Shown in pieces: positions 1 through 9,294 of a stretch of DNA of 64,000 nt (its first letter is position 1; each line of letters opens with the position of its first letter). Position numbers and translations under genes: made by a program. The notes beneath the pieces were generated by a model that made no database searches, had not been told where the DNA came from, and saw only the letters and a program-made list of their open reading frames with translations. Origin of the DNA: Chitinophaga varians. Lineage in GTDB: Bacteria; Bacteroidota; Bacteroidia; Chitinophagales; Chitinophagaceae. The stretch is from positions 1,357,366 to 1,421,365 of the forward strand of contig NZ_JACVFB010000003.1 in NCBI RefSeq assembly GCF_014529945.1, in the 5' to 3' direction.

Positions 1-171
1 AATGTACTCTTTGGTGTATTTGATGACTTCATCATCACTCAGGGTCACTGCTTTCGCAGCTTTTACGCCTGCACCAATGGTTTTGGAATTGAGCTTGAAC
101 TGGGCGCTGGCAGTAGACGCCAATGCGAGGGTGATAGCACAAACAATGCTACAGCGAGTAAAAACAAACAT
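1..171 (-). CDS. Exported protein, probable M48-family metallopeptidase, N-terminal fragment
   Basis: This gene runs off the left edge of the window, so only the first 57 codons are visible. They encode a signal peptide (MFVFTRCSIVCAITLALASTASA) with a likely cut before QFKLN. The mature start, with a KTIGAGVKAAKAV segment followed by TLSDDEVIKYTKEYI, resembles from memory the region before the protease domain in secreted Bacteroidota M48 peptidases. The catalytic HExxH is outside the window, so the family call is an inference. The ATG at 169-171 is chosen because the signal peptide begins there. The gene lies downstream of the LRR genes on the same strand, but the terminator at 251-281 separates them. 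Confidence 0.5.
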   Translation of the reverse strand, partial: MFVFTRCSIVCAITLALASTASAQFKLNSKTIGAGVKAAKAVTLSDDEVIKYTKEYI

Positions 172-250
172 AAAACAACTGTTTAGTTAGGAAATGGTTT
201 AAGGTTAAAAAACATTTGCGCGGCGAAGATAAAGTGAATACCCGAAATAA

Positions 251-281
251 AAAAAGCTGTCCTCCTAAAGGACAGCTTTTT
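251..281 (-). terminator. Rho-independent terminator after the LRR genes
   Basis: A perfect 12-bp stem, AAAAAGCTGTCC against GGACAGCTTTTT, encloses a 7-nt loop. Its A/T flanks give a U-tract in both directions. It sits just past the LRR stop codon at 297 and so most likely ends that minus-strand transcript. Confidence 0.85.
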
Positions 282-296
282 CGTTTTTATGAGCGA

Positions 297-3200
297 TCAT
301 GGATTGGGCAATCTCAGGTCTTCCAGTTTTTTTAACTGGGTGAAATCAAAACTATCCGGAGAAAACGGGTTATAGTCCAACCGTAGCTTTTCCAGCTGCT
401 GTAGCTGATTCAGCGCTGCCGGCACGTGTGTGAATCGGTTCCCCTGTAGTTCAGCGATGACCAGTTTTTTCATCTCCGTAACAAATGTCATGTCGGGGAT
501 CTCACAGAATTCCAGGCTCAGATACACCAGGTCTTGGCAGGCTGCCAGTCTTTCTGTATGCCTCAGTGGCACATAAGCCACCCAGAATTTTTTAAGATGC
601 ACCGCAACACCTGTCAGATCGGGAATAGCGAGATCCCTGTCATGCTTGCGCCCCACGTGTAATTCCACCGGCAGGGTAAAGAGCGGTGCCGGAATTTCAT
701 CTGTGGTAATTCTGACAGACAACTGCGTCAGCGGGAGTTGACGCAGATACTCCACCAGGCGCGGTAAATCAGTCGTATCGCTCAGGTCAAGGTTCACCGA
801 CTGTACATGCTGAAAATGTGCCAGCACATCAGAGATATTACTGGCAGGCATATCCCGCAGTACCAGGCTATTGATCCGGTAACCTTTGGGCTCCTGCCTT
901 TTCACCATCTGAAAGGCCAGTACAAAAGCGCAGGCATCCAGTTCAGGATGCACATACAATACCTGGCAATCATCTTCCGGCCTGTCCTTGAAACGGGCCT
1001 GCCAGGAGGATTTAAGATGATGCTGCAAAGCAGCCGACGCATATTTGCGGAACAAAGTCCTCGATTGCTTCCGAATAGCCAGGTCCTGGTGAAACAGGTG
1101 AATAGCCGCCAGATAACTGAGTAATACCTTCCCAGCGCCGCCACCTTCAATCATTTGCAGCACCAGCTCCATATTATTGTTATGCTGATCGGCTAATAAA
1201 CGTGTAATCTGCTCCGTTAGTTCCTGATTCTCTTCCGTCATCAGGAAAGGGGTATCATCCTTTATTTCCTGTGCTTTGAGATGATCTTCCAGGATATACT
1301 GATAATCCTGCCGGAAAAGTCCGTTGACGGTATCTTCCGGGATGTTCTGCCCGAGGAATACATGCGTAGCCTCCCTGACATCTTTTACCACAACAGCGCC
1401 CCGGTTTTCCAGGAGCTTCGTCAGCGATTTTTTATCTCCCAGTGTAGGCGTTCCCGCTACATATACTTTGGCGTCGGGTATGTTACCATCAGCGAAAGGG
1501 TAAGGCAGCAGGGCATTCAGCATGTCGTATTGGTGAGCCAGCAGGCCGAAGGCCAATTCCCGTCGGTAACCGTCGGTAATATCCATGGTCGCCATTTGTG
1601 TAAATGCATGGCGATAACGCCCCAGCACTTTTCTGTCTTCCAGTATAATCTGTCCACCTTTGGCACGGCCCAGCGCGAGCGGTATCACCGGTTTCTTTTC
1701 TGTCCAGCCGGCATCATAGAGCGCTTCGTTGGTAAAACGAAGATGCAGGGTATCGAGGTGAGATAACTCCAGTAATGTTTCCGGCAAGTGAAGGGAACCG
1801 GAATAGATAGTCGCGGTTTTCAACGCCGGTAATCCTTTCAGGCATTCAATATACCACGCCAGCGGTTTGGCGCCGTTGGTGTTAAAACGGACCGCTTTTA
1901 ATGCCGGCATCCGCTTCAGATTGGCAGCGATAACATCTTCCTCAGCGCGACGATAATTACCAAAATCAAATTCTTCGATGTGCGGCAGTTCATAAAAAGC
2001 ATCCGGCAATTCCTGTTCATGCGAAAAGTAAAGTTCCCGGAGCCTGGGCGCCTGTTTCAGTTGTCGTATATCCGTTTCTGTTATTTTCTTCGCGTTAAGC
2101 ACCTCCAACGCCGGCATAGCGGCTACACGGGCATAATCCACTACCGTATCGGGCAACGTCAGTTTCTTCAGCCGAGGCAGGTGATATATCCATTCCGGCA
2201 GCGCAGGCATGGCACTTTCATAAAAAGATAACTTCTCCAATGCGGCAAGGCCGGAAAGATCAGGCCATGTTTCAATAGCACATTCACTCAGCGACAGGGA
2301 CTGCAACCAGTTCATCTGCGCCAGCGCTGCCGGTAATGCCTCCAACTTATGCAGACTCATGGCATTCACCTGCTGCAATTGTGTAATACTGTCCGGCAGC
2401 GTCGCTTTTCCGTTTTCTATATGTGGCGTTAAATTGTCGGTGCTGAAAGTGGTGATTCCCGGATTATCCTTTATCATGTTGATGTAGAAAGGCATCGGCA
2501 GCGGCTCGGTGCTGATTATTTCCCGCAGATGCTTTAACTGCAGCAGGACCTCCGGCAGCGCTTTGAAGCCATTGTCATACAAGTCAATGGATTCAAGTCC
2601 TTCGAGGAGGGCAATAGATTCCGGCAGGGAGCTGAGGCCACAACCCTTTAACCGCAACCGTTTCAGCTTTTTACAATTGGCCAGTACCCGAAAAGCCTGG
2701 TCGAAGTCCAGCTTACTATTGCCGTTGAGCGCCACCACTTCCAGTTCCTGTAGTTCGCCGAGTTCTTCGGGCAGCGCGGTGAGTTTATTGTATTTTATAT
2801 GCAGCTCTTTCAGCCGTGACAGCTCTTTGATCGCCGGAGGCAAAACAGCAATGCTGTTGGACGAAAGGTCCAGTATCTGTAATGCCGGAAAGGCAGCGAT
2901 TTCTTTAGGCAGGGTCTTGATTTCATTGAAGCGCAGGCTCAGTTCTTCCAGCTTCAACATGCCGGCCAGGTTTTTCGGGAAGGTGGTAAACCGGTTCGTC
3001 CGCAGGTTGAGGATACGCAGTTCTTTCAGCGACTGAATACTGTCGGGCAGCTCTTTCAGCTGGTTACCGGTGATTTCCAGCGCCTCCAGTGCGGTTAACC
3101 CGCCGATGCTGTCCGGGAGCTTGCTCATTTTGGTTTTCGTCATGCCCAGACCAGTGAGATGTGGCAGGGCAGCCAGTTCAGCTATGGCGCTGGCGTGATC

Positions 3201-3389
3201 GAGCGCTTCATTGTACCCCAGATCGAACTGTACGTAGGGTATATGCGCCGCTGCTTTCACATCCGGCATTTTCTTCAGGCGTTTGCTATGCAGTACGAAT
3301 CGTACTTTGGGGTGTGGACAATCTTTCGCTTCTTTTAAATCATTCAGTTCTACAATACCGGGTTCGGCATACATCTGTCTGTGTTCCAT
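297..3389 (-). CDS. Leucine-rich-repeat protein with internal BRCT-like domain (paralogue 1)
   Basis: The 1030-residue protein has no signal peptide and is probably cytoplasmic. Residues about 55-300 and 330-560 carry LRRs of the LxxLxLxxNxLxxLP type. Residues about 637-710 (KVYVAGTPTL, RGAVV, THVFLG) fit the pattern of a BRCT fold, a phosphopeptide- or DNA-end-binding module. Residues about 725-795 are helical and HEAT-like (MELVLQMIEGGG, AIRKQSRTLFRKYAS). More LRRs run from about 840 to the end. The upstream neighbour at 3410-6373 has the same architecture, and only 20 bp separate the two, so they form a tandem duplication and probably one transcript. A scaffold or binding role fits the repeats, but the real function and ligand are unknown. 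The BRCT assignment is from motif reading only. Confidence 0.85.
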   Translation of the reverse strand: MEHRQMYAEPGIVELNDLKEAKDCPHPKVRFVLHSKRLKKMPDVKAAAHIPYVQFDLGYNEALDHASAIAELAALPHLTGLGMTKTKMSKLPDSIGGLTALEALEITGNQLKELPDSIQSLKELRILNLRTNRFTTFPKNLAGMLKLEELSLRFNEIKTLPKEIAAFPALQILDLSSNSIAVLPPAIKELSRLKELHIKYNKLTALPEELGELQELEVVALNGNSKLDFDQAFRVLANCKKLKRLRLKGCGLSSLPESIALLEGLESIDLYDNGFKALPEVLLQLKHLREIISTEPLPMPFYINMIKDNPGITTFSTDNLTPHIENGKATLPDSITQLQQVNAMSLHKLEALPAALAQMNWLQSLSLSECAIETWPDLSGLAALEKLSFYESAMPALPEWIYHLPRLKKLTLPDTVVDYARVAAMPALEVLNAKKITETDIRQLKQAPRLRELYFSHEQELPDAFYELPHIEEFDFGNYRRAEEDVIAANLKRMPALKAVRFNTNGAKPLAWYIECLKGLPALKTATIYSGSLHLPETLLELSHLDTLHLRFTNEALYDAGWTEKKPVIPLALGRAKGGQIILEDRKVLGRYRHAFTQMATMDITDGYRRELAFGLLAHQYDMLNALLPYPFADGNIPDAKVYVAGTPTLGDKKSLTKLLENRGAVVVKDVREATHVFLGQNIPEDTVNGLFRQDYQYILEDHLKAQEIKDDTPFLMTEENQELTEQITRLLADQHNNNMELVLQMIEGGGAGKVLLSYLAAIHLFHQDLAIRKQSRTLFRKYASAALQHHLKSSWQARFKDRPEDDCQVLYVHPELDACAFVLAFQMVKRQEPKGYRINSLVLRDMPASNISDVLAHFQHVQSVNLDLSDTTDLPRLVEYLRQLPLTQLSVRITTDEIPAPLFTLPVELHVGRKHDRDLAIPDLTGVAVHLKKFWVAYVPLRHTERLAACQDLVYLSLEFCEIPDMTFVTEMKKLVIAELQGNRFTHVPAALNQLQQLEKLRLDYNPFSPDSFDFTQLKKLEDLRLPNP

Positions 3390-3409
3390 GGCTTTTCAGG
3401 TAAGGGGAT

Positions 3410-6373
3410 TTAATATTTTTGTTTGTAGGGTGAATAGTTCAGCGTGTGTAGTTTAGGCAGCTTCAGGGCATCAACAGCTTCCTCTGTGACGCTGTTTCCC
3501 GCGATGTTAAGGGACGACAGCTGCGTACATTGTGTAAGGCCGGCAGGCAGCGCAGCGATGTGGTTATTGCTAAGGTCCAATGTTTCCAGCAAAGGCATTC
3601 CTGTTGCGAAATCTGCCGTTGACAGGTTCCCGTCTATTATCAGGCACTCCTTCAACTGTGTGCAGGCAGCCAATCCTTCCGGATTAATTATATGACCGTT
3701 CTCCACCTGCAGGCGGGAAAAGGCCATATGAGCGGATTCCAGCGGCGGAATGGTAAAACCGGAACTTCCTTTAAGCACCAGTTTAATGCCGCGTAAGGTG
3801 GGAATATGCCAGACATCGGGCGGCAATGTATCGAGCGGCGCTTCAATTACCAGGCGCTCGACATGCAGCAGGGGCAGTCTCGCCAGTAATTGCGTGATGC
3901 TACCCCGGCTTTCAATGCAAACCATGTTCATCGGGTACAGGTCACGGATACTGTCGGTAACCGCTGTGTCAGGAATATCCTTCAACCAGAGGTTGCCTAA
4001 CGTATGCGCTCCTCTAATCTTCATAAAGGCCAGCAGAAAAGCGAACATATCCATCTCCGGATGCAGGTACAACGACGTAAATGCATCTTCTCTTTTATAG
4101 CGATACGCTTCTTTCCAGTGCACCTCGATATGATACTGCAAATCAGCGGACGCAAATTTTCTGAACAGGCCTTTGGCTTCTGCTACCATATCCTCTTCAT
4201 AATAAAAAAGGTAAATAGCGGCCAGATAGCCCAGCACGATAGGATTAGCGCCGCCGCCACGAATAATCTGCAAGGCAAGCATCAGGCTATTGTCTGTTTT
4301 CAGGAGACGTGTCACCTGACTGATAAGCGCTTCCCCTTCTGTTCCCAATAAGAAGGGCGTATCTTCTTTCTGTAATTGTTCTTTCAGGTGATCTTCGAGC
4401 ACCAGATGAAGAAGGCGGCCGGACAGCTGAGCTATTACGGTAGCGCTAATATTGCGCCCCACGAAGATATGGGTGGCTTCCGCTACCGCCCTTGTTACGG
4501 TGGCCCCGCGTTGCAGCAATATTTCTTTTAGCTCTTTTCGTGTGCACATGGTCGGTTCTCCGGCGATATATACCTGCGCGCCCGGCAGTTGGCCATCCGG
4601 CGTAAAAGGCCATGGCAGCATCTTTCTCAGCGTATCGTAGCGCCGTGCCAACAGGCAGAAAGCCAATTCCCGTGTACCCGTCCCTGTTATTCCACGGGTA
4701 TTCAATACCTCAAAGGCATGCAGATATGCCGCTGTGAATGGCGTCTTCTCCAGCACCAGCTGTCCCGGGCGTGTATTGGCCAATAGGGGTGGCAGGTCAG
4801 GTATTGCCTGGCAGCTTTCGTTCCAGTGCAGGTAAATATGTTCCAGGTGCGACAGGTCCGCCAGTGATGCCGGCACCTGTTGTTCTTCGAGATAAAGCGT
4901 GACCGCTTTCAATCGCGGAAACTGCCGGAGCCAACGAATACAATCCCCCACCGGCAATGGCCTGACTTTGTTGAAAATCAGGGTATGCAGATTCGGCAGG
5001 CGACACAGTTTCGCCAATAGCGGCTCCACCTCAGTATCTTCGTGCTCATTCAGATCAAACATCGTGATACACGGAAGATCATAAAACGCGTCCGGCAGCG
5101 GGGTTGTTGTCAATACCACCTCGATATAACGCCCTTCCACAGGCTGCATAAAGTTTTGCAGGTCTGCCGCTGTCATATCATCAGCGGTCAACTTTTCCAG
5201 CGTCGGTATCCGTGCAATGCGGCGATAATCCGGCCGTGCCATGCAACGCTCTATCGTCAGTGTTTTCAACGCTGGCAACTGATAAATAAATTCCGGAAAA
5301 GCTGTGAAGCCGGTGCCTGAAATGGTTACTTCTTCCAGTCCCTGCAGGCTGGAGAGATCGGGCAGGCTGTCGTATTTCCCGTTGATAAAAGCCAGTGATT
5401 TAAGCCGCTTCAAATGGTTGATCGCAGCGGGTAGCCGTTGCAGATCGGCACAGGTAAGCGCGTCGAGATGCTGAAGCGCTCCCACGTTTGCCGGCAACGT
5501 ACGAACACCATCTTCCTGGTAAGGTAATATCTTAGTGAGGCTAAACGAGCGGGTATCGGCTCTGTCTTTTATCATGTTAAAATAAAAAGGCGCCGGCAGT
5601 GGCCAGTCGCAGTCGATCTCCGTCATCTCTGTCATCTTCAGTATGTCCGGGATAGGCTCGTAGCGGCTCTTTCTCAGGTCGATGGCTATCAACTGCCGCA
5701 ACAGACGGATGCTCTCTGGTGCCTTGTTGATAGCACATTTCCGCATGGACAAACGCCTCAATGACCTACAGCCTGCCAGCAACCAACAGGTATCTTCTAT
5801 GTTCAGCTGCTCATTATTATCCAGTACCAGTATTTCCAGTTGCGCCAGGCGGGTAATAGATACCGGCAAGTTCGACAACGCTGTTTTACAGAGGTATAAT
5901 TTTTTCAGCGCCGGGAACGGGGTCAGGTCAATGGCTTCCAGTGGATTACCGCTCAGGTGCAGTTCTTCCAGAAAGGGCATTGGGTGTTTTAGCACCGGCA
6001 GCTCGTCCAGTTTATTATCATTTAGTTTTAGCACCTTCAACTGCCGGAGGTGACCAATAGAAGCGGGAAGTTCAATCAGTTTGTTGTCTGACAGATCGAG
6101 ATACTCCAATCCTGATAGCCGCGTAATATCCGCCGGTATCTCTTCCATGTTGGTGGCCACCATGCTCAGGGCCTGTATATGGGGAATCGAAGCCAGTTGA
6201 CCGATAACCTTTTCATGTTGCAGCCGTTGGTTACTACTCACATCAATGTGCACATACGACAGGCGGGCGGCAGCCTCATACCCCGGGGGCAGGGTCGTCA
6301 GTCTTTTTTGTTGCAGGTCCACATATCCTGTTTCCTGCGCGGCTTTCATGATGTGGGTCTCGAAGTAATCCAT
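3410..6373 (-). CDS. Leucine-rich-repeat protein with internal BRCT-like domain (paralogue 2)
   Basis: This 987-residue paralogue of the neighbouring LRR protein has the same order of parts: N-terminal LRRs (about 50-270), a second LRR block (about 290-530), a BRCT-like segment near residues 595-670 (VYIAGEPTM, RGATV, THIFVG), a helical HEAT-like stretch with IIRGGGANP and LFRKFAS, and C-terminal LRRs. It is the first gene of the pair. It diverges from the Pr6Pr gene at 6491, so the 117 bp between them must hold both promoters; I see no full -7 consensus there. The start gives MDYFETHIMK, and no signal peptide is visible. The function is not known. Confidence 0.85.
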   Translation of the reverse strand: MDYFETHIMKAAQETGYVDLQQKRLTTLPPGYEAAARLSYVHIDVSSNQRLQHEKVIGQLASIPHIQALSMVATNMEEIPADITRLSGLEYLDLSDNKLIELPASIGHLRQLKVLKLNDNKLDELPVLKHPMPFLEELHLSGNPLEAIDLTPFPALKKLYLCKTALSNLPVSITRLAQLEILVLDNNEQLNIEDTCWLLAGCRSLRRLSMRKCAINKAPESIRLLRQLIAIDLRKSRYEPIPDILKMTEMTEIDCDWPLPAPFYFNMIKDRADTRSFSLTKILPYQEDGVRTLPANVGALQHLDALTCADLQRLPAAINHLKRLKSLAFINGKYDSLPDLSSLQGLEEVTISGTGFTAFPEFIYQLPALKTLTIERCMARPDYRRIARIPTLEKLTADDMTAADLQNFMQPVEGRYIEVVLTTTPLPDAFYDLPCITMFDLNEHEDTEVEPLLAKLCRLPNLHTLIFNKVRPLPVGDCIRWLRQFPRLKAVTLYLEEQQVPASLADLSHLEHIYLHWNESCQAIPDLPPLLANTRPGQLVLEKTPFTAAYLHAFEVLNTRGITGTGTRELAFCLLARRYDTLRKMLPWPFTPDGQLPGAQVYIAGEPTMCTRKELKEILLQRGATVTRAVAEATHIFVGRNISATVIAQLSGRLLHLVLEDHLKEQLQKEDTPFLLGTEGEALISQVTRLLKTDNSLMLALQIIRGGGANPIVLGYLAAIYLFYYEEDMVAEAKGLFRKFASADLQYHIEVHWKEAYRYKREDAFTSLYLHPEMDMFAFLLAFMKIRGAHTLGNLWLKDIPDTAVTDSIRDLYPMNMVCIESRGSITQLLARLPLLHVERLVIEAPLDTLPPDVWHIPTLRGIKLVLKGSSGFTIPPLESAHMAFSRLQVENGHIINPEGLAACTQLKECLIIDGNLSTADFATGMPLLETLDLSNNHIAALPAGLTQCTQLSSLNIAGNSVTEEAVDALKLPKLHTLNYSPYKQKY

Positions 6374-6490
6374 AGGCGTGCGGGTTATCGCCCTATAAAG
6401 AAAGAAAACTTTCCGCTGCCTTCAAAAAGAAATGCTCCTGTTGATCATCCCTGAGAAATGCAAATATGAAAAAATCCGTATACTTATACT

Positions 6491-7114
6491 ATGGAAATGA
6501 AACGACCCCGCCTCTATCCGGCGATACTTTCCTTATTGGGATGGTTTGCGCTGACAGCACAATATTATCTGATGATTCAGAACGGGACTTTGCCCACAGG
6601 AGAGCTGACCATTCGTTTTTTCAGTTATTTCACGATACTGACCAATCTGTTGGTGGCCCTCTGCAACACCGTGCTATGGCTGAATCCGGGCTCCCGTTTC
6701 TTTTCCCGTGCCGGCATACAAACGGCGCTCACCGTGTATATCCTGGTAGTGGGCATCATTTATAATGCTGTACTGCGTTGGCTGTGGCAGCCACAGGGCT
6801 TGCAGTGGCTGGTGGATGAACTGTTGCACAGTGTGATACCGGTATTGTCTCTTCTGTACTGGGGTTTATATACCGCCAGGCGGCGGCTGGAGTGGAAACA
6901 ATGCTGGCCGTGGTTGCTCTATCCCCTCTTTTATTTCGCGTATATCCTTGTCAGGGGCACTTTCTCCGGCTTTTATCCCTACCCGTTCGTTGAAGTGGAC
7001 CGGATAGGGATAACGCAGGCGCTGATCAATGCGCTGGGCATTGCCGCTATATTTCTTTTATTGTCACTGTTGTTCATTAGCATCAGCAGATATCTTACTT
7101 CAGCTCAAAAGTGA
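6491..7114 (+). CDS. Pr6Pr-type integral membrane protein
   Basis: The 207-residue protein is very hydrophobic, with about six predicted membrane helices (for example YPAILSLLGWFALTAQYYL near the N-terminus and IAAIFLLLSLLFISI near the C-terminus). The second helix region, with RFFSYFTILTNLLVALCNTV, and the later HSVIPVLSLLYW and YFAYILVRG segments are typical of the Pr6Pr / FAR-17a-AIG1-like family. That family has no well-defined activity in bacteria. The reading frame ends 20 bp inside the 3' end of the convergent EEP gene (7095-8117), so the two stops overlap tail to tail. Confidence 0.75.
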   Translation: MEMKRPRLYPAILSLLGWFALTAQYYLMIQNGTLPTGELTIRFFSYFTILTNLLVALCNTVLWLNPGSRFFSRAGIQTALTVYILVVGIIYNAVLRWLWQPQGLQWLVDELLHSVIPVLSLLYWGLYTARRRLEWKQCWPWLLYPLFYFAYILVRGTFSGFYPYPFVEVDRIGITQALINALGIAAIFLLLSLLFISISRYLTSAQK

Positions 7115-8117
7115 TCAGCAGGGCTTTGTGATCGGTGGGCCATACCCCTGTAGGGGCAATGAATTTGTCTTTAGATGTTTCGTCTTTGATCGCGCCATAC
7201 ACCACAGAGGCGCGAGGCCCCACGATGGCTGCATCTTTCAGGCGTAGTCTTTTATCCGGACGGAAGAACACAAAATCGATACGGTCTCTGTCATCCGCAT
7301 CCGGCGACCATGCCAGCTTACTAACGGGAACGGCTGTATTCCCTGCCGGGAAAGTGAAGCCCGGATGTGTTACCGGATTGGGATACAGCTGACGGTAGGC
7401 ATCTGTAAAACCCTCTTTTTCCAGGGCCATGGTCACATTCCAGGGGATGATGGTGCCGTGATGATCAAACAGGTCTTTCGTGGCGGCGGTCCAGTCCTGA
7501 TGGGATGGTTCGTTGAAATCACCGCCCAGTATCACCACGCTGCCTTTGGCGGCTTCGCGGCGGGCATCGGCCAGAAACAATGCTATTTCTTCGTCCCGCT
7601 GGGAGGCACGGTTGTCGGCCAGCACGCTGTCGACATTGGTGACCGGCGCAGGCAGTTTCTTCCAGCTGCTGCTATGATACCCGCGGGGAAGATAATTGGC
7701 CGCATGCAGGTAGTCCAGATGCGCCGTATAGACGGCCACGTTAGTACCAGCAACGCGTACGACAGCTTTGTAAACAGAGCCGTGATCATCCTTCTCCGGG
7801 CTGATGGTTTCGAAATGGGCAATCGGATAAGCCGACAGGATACCGGAATCGTAGCTGTATTCACTGTAAAACGTGCGGCCCCTTTTGGCGAGGGCTTCCC
7901 TGATCCGGTCGCAGAAGCGGGTTTGTTTGTAATTGCGTACTTCGCTGAAGGTGATGATATCTGCACCGGTATGCATAATCTCGTCAGCGATCGCTTCAAA
8001 TCCGCCGGGCACCACGGTGCCTTCCTGCCAGATATTAAACTGCAATACTTTTAACGTGGTGGCCGCCTGTACCTGCCATGATAGCAGCAGCAGCAATGGT
8101 AAAGTCCATTTCATCAT
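7095..8117 (-). CDS. Secreted endonuclease/exonuclease/phosphatase (EEP) family protein
   Basis: The 340-residue protein starts with a short signal peptide (about 1-18, ending VQA) and contains the complete EEP fold signature. The motifs are QFNIW near residue 26, the metal-binding Glu in FSEVRN, TAHLDY, GGDFNEPS, DRIDFVF and the final PTDHKALL. These are the conserved Asn, Glu, His, Asp-Asn and Asp-His residues of Mg-dependent phosphodiesterases such as DNase I, sphingomyelinases and inositol phosphatases. The substrate cannot be told from sequence. With a signal peptide it should act in the periplasm or outside, perhaps in phosphate scavenging. It is monocistronic by layout, convergent with the Pr6Pr gene and divergent from the DUF4262 gene. 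Confidence 0.85.
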   Translation of the reverse strand: MMKWTLPLLLLLSWQVQAATTLKVLQFNIWQEGTVVPGGFEAIADEIMHTGADIITFSEVRNYKQTRFCDRIREALAKRGRTFYSEYSYDSGILSAYPIAHFETISPEKDDHGSVYKAVVRVAGTNVAVYTAHLDYLHAANYLPRGYHSSSWKKLPAPVTNVDSVLADNRASQRDEEIALFLADARREAAKGSVVILGGDFNEPSHQDWTAATKDLFDHHGTIIPWNVTMALEKEGFTDAYRQLYPNPVTHPGFTFPAGNTAVPVSKLAWSPDADDRDRIDFVFFRPDKRLRLKDAAIVGPRASVVYGAIKDETSKDKFIAPTGVWPTDHKALLITFELK

Positions 8118-8166
8118 GTGTTCACTGTTTGGGATAAAAATACAGTTTATGGCGTGTTTTTATCGA

Positions 8167-8174
8167 TATATTTG
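8167..8174 (+). promoter_or_regulatory. Candidate -7 box (TATATTTG) for the DUF4262 gene
   Basis: TATATTTG matches the Bacteroidota -7 consensus TAnnTTTG exactly and lies 4 nt before the ATG at 8179. If used, transcription would begin at or next to the start codon and the mRNA would be almost leaderless. No clear -33 TTTG at the usual spacing was found. This box also argues against the more upstream start at 8149. Confidence 0.45.
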
Positions 8175-8178
8175 TCGC

Positions 8179-8907
8179 ATGCCAGCAGACCACTGCCCTC
8201 CCCTCACGCGGGAATCCATACAGGAAAAAATTGATCAACACGGCTGTTTCATCGTGCAGGTGCCGGCAGATGACTACCTGCCCGGATTTGCCTATACAAT
8301 TGGGTTGTTCCGGCGTTTTAATCATCCGGAAATTATCTGTTTCGGGTTGCCGCTGGAATTGATGGCCAGTCTGCTAAATAACGCCTGTGATCAGATAAAA
8401 GCCGGCGTTTCTTTCACTACGAATACTCCCTACAAGGAGTTGCTGGAAAATTATCCGGTGCAGTTTCTCCCCGTAGATCCGGCGTATTACCCTTACTATC
8501 CGGCGGTTGGCAGCTATTTTTATGAGCATGCTTCCTTCCCCGTCTTACAATTGGTGTGGCCCGACAAACAATCTTTGTTTCCATGGGACCCGGACTTCCA
8601 TCCCGCGCTAAAACGCCGGCAGCCGCTATTAGACCGGAACGCAGATTTTATATTCCAGGAAGAGAGAAATGTAGCCGTATTCACCACCCGCCAGGTGCTG
8701 GAAGGCAAACCAATTTTATACGTTTATCATGATGAAGACGGCGACTGGCAATTTCATAGCGAAGAAGAGCCGCTGGAAGAAGACATCAAACTGGTAGCAC
8801 TTTCAGCAATTGTAGGAATAGCGCCCGGCATTGTAGCGGTCCATCAGTTATCCTACGGTCAGCAGGCATCACGGGCTTCCGCAGCCAATACATGGCAATA
8901 TGAATGA
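8179..8907 (+). CDS. DUF4262 domain protein
   Basis: The 242-residue soluble protein has the family hallmark near its N-terminus: an HGCFIVQVPAD segment followed by PGFAYTIGL. Next comes a helical region with PEIICFGLPLELMASLLN, then a beta-rich C-terminal half ending around QLVWPDKQ and FPWDPDF. DUF4262 proteins have no established activity. The longer open frame begins far upstream, but its N-terminal 82 residues are antisense to the EEP gene and its promoter region. ATG 8179 is therefore preferred, since it fits the domain start and the -7 box just upstream. The stop lies 2 bp from the stop of the convergent DUF4188 gene. Confidence 0.75.
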   Translation: MPADHCPPLTRESIQEKIDQHGCFIVQVPADDYLPGFAYTIGLFRRFNHPEIICFGLPLELMASLLNNACDQIKAGVSFTTNTPYKELLENYPVQFLPVDPAYYPYYPAVGSYFYEHASFPVLQLVWPDKQSLFPWDPDFHPALKRRQPLLDRNADFIFQEERNVAVFTTRQVLEGKPILYVYHDEDGDWQFHSEEEPLEEDIKLVALSAIVGIAPGIVAVHQLSYGQQASRASAANTWQYE

Positions 8908-8909
8908 TC

Positions 8910-9284
8910 TCATAACTTCCGCCGGAAATTCTTTGCCAGCCCAAATTCACCGTTGATATATTTTCCTGATTTGCCGGGAGCATAGCTTTCGAAATACATC
9001 CCAAGCGCGGTAGGATTTCTCTTTACAAAATCCATGAAACGCCGGTGAAAGCTGCCCTGATGGTATTCTCCCAGCTCCTTGTAACCAAGCCAGTAGCTTA
9101 CCATTACAATCTGCAATGGACTTACCAGCGCCGGAATACACTCATAGGCGCCATAGTGCTGTTTTACCGACCGTATAATCGCCGGCAGGTGCAGCCATAA
9201 CCAGCAAAAGCCTTTCAGGCTCCTCGCCCGGATGCTATTCACAAATACAACAGTTTCCCTATTGGTGATCTCTACTTCGTACAT
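8910..9284 (-). CDS. DUF4188-like small protein
   Basis: The 124-residue protein is recognised by its overall pattern: VVFVNSIRARSLKGF near the N-terminus, a middle PLQIVMVSYWLGYKELGEY, then HRRFMDFVKRNPTALGMYFESY and a C-terminal FGLAKNF. This matches the layout of DUF4188, a dimeric alpha-beta-barrel family sometimes called monooxygenase-like, whose reaction is not established. ATG 9282-9284 is chosen over the more upstream start because it begins at the domain. It follows the DoxX-like gene by 10 bp and so is probably co-transcribed with it, which would place it in a redox or stress-related membrane module. Confidence 0.65.
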   Translation of the reverse strand: MYEVEITNRETVVFVNSIRARSLKGFCWLWLHLPAIIRSVKQHYGAYECIPALVSPLQIVMVSYWLGYKELGEYHQGSFHRRFMDFVKRNPTALGMYFESYAPGKSGKYINGEFGLAKNFRRKL

Positions 9285-9294
9285 ACCTGTCCGT

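Noticed and set aside
6374..6490. Promoter in the gap between the LRR operon and the Pr6Pr gene
   Set aside because: The nearest match, CAAATATG on the plus strand, has one mismatch to the -7 consensus read on the minus strand, so I did not call a site.
7933..8178. Upstream 82 codons of the DUF4262 frame
   Set aside because: They are antisense to the start of the EEP gene and lack homology. The -7 box at 8167 and the domain start both favour ATG 8179.
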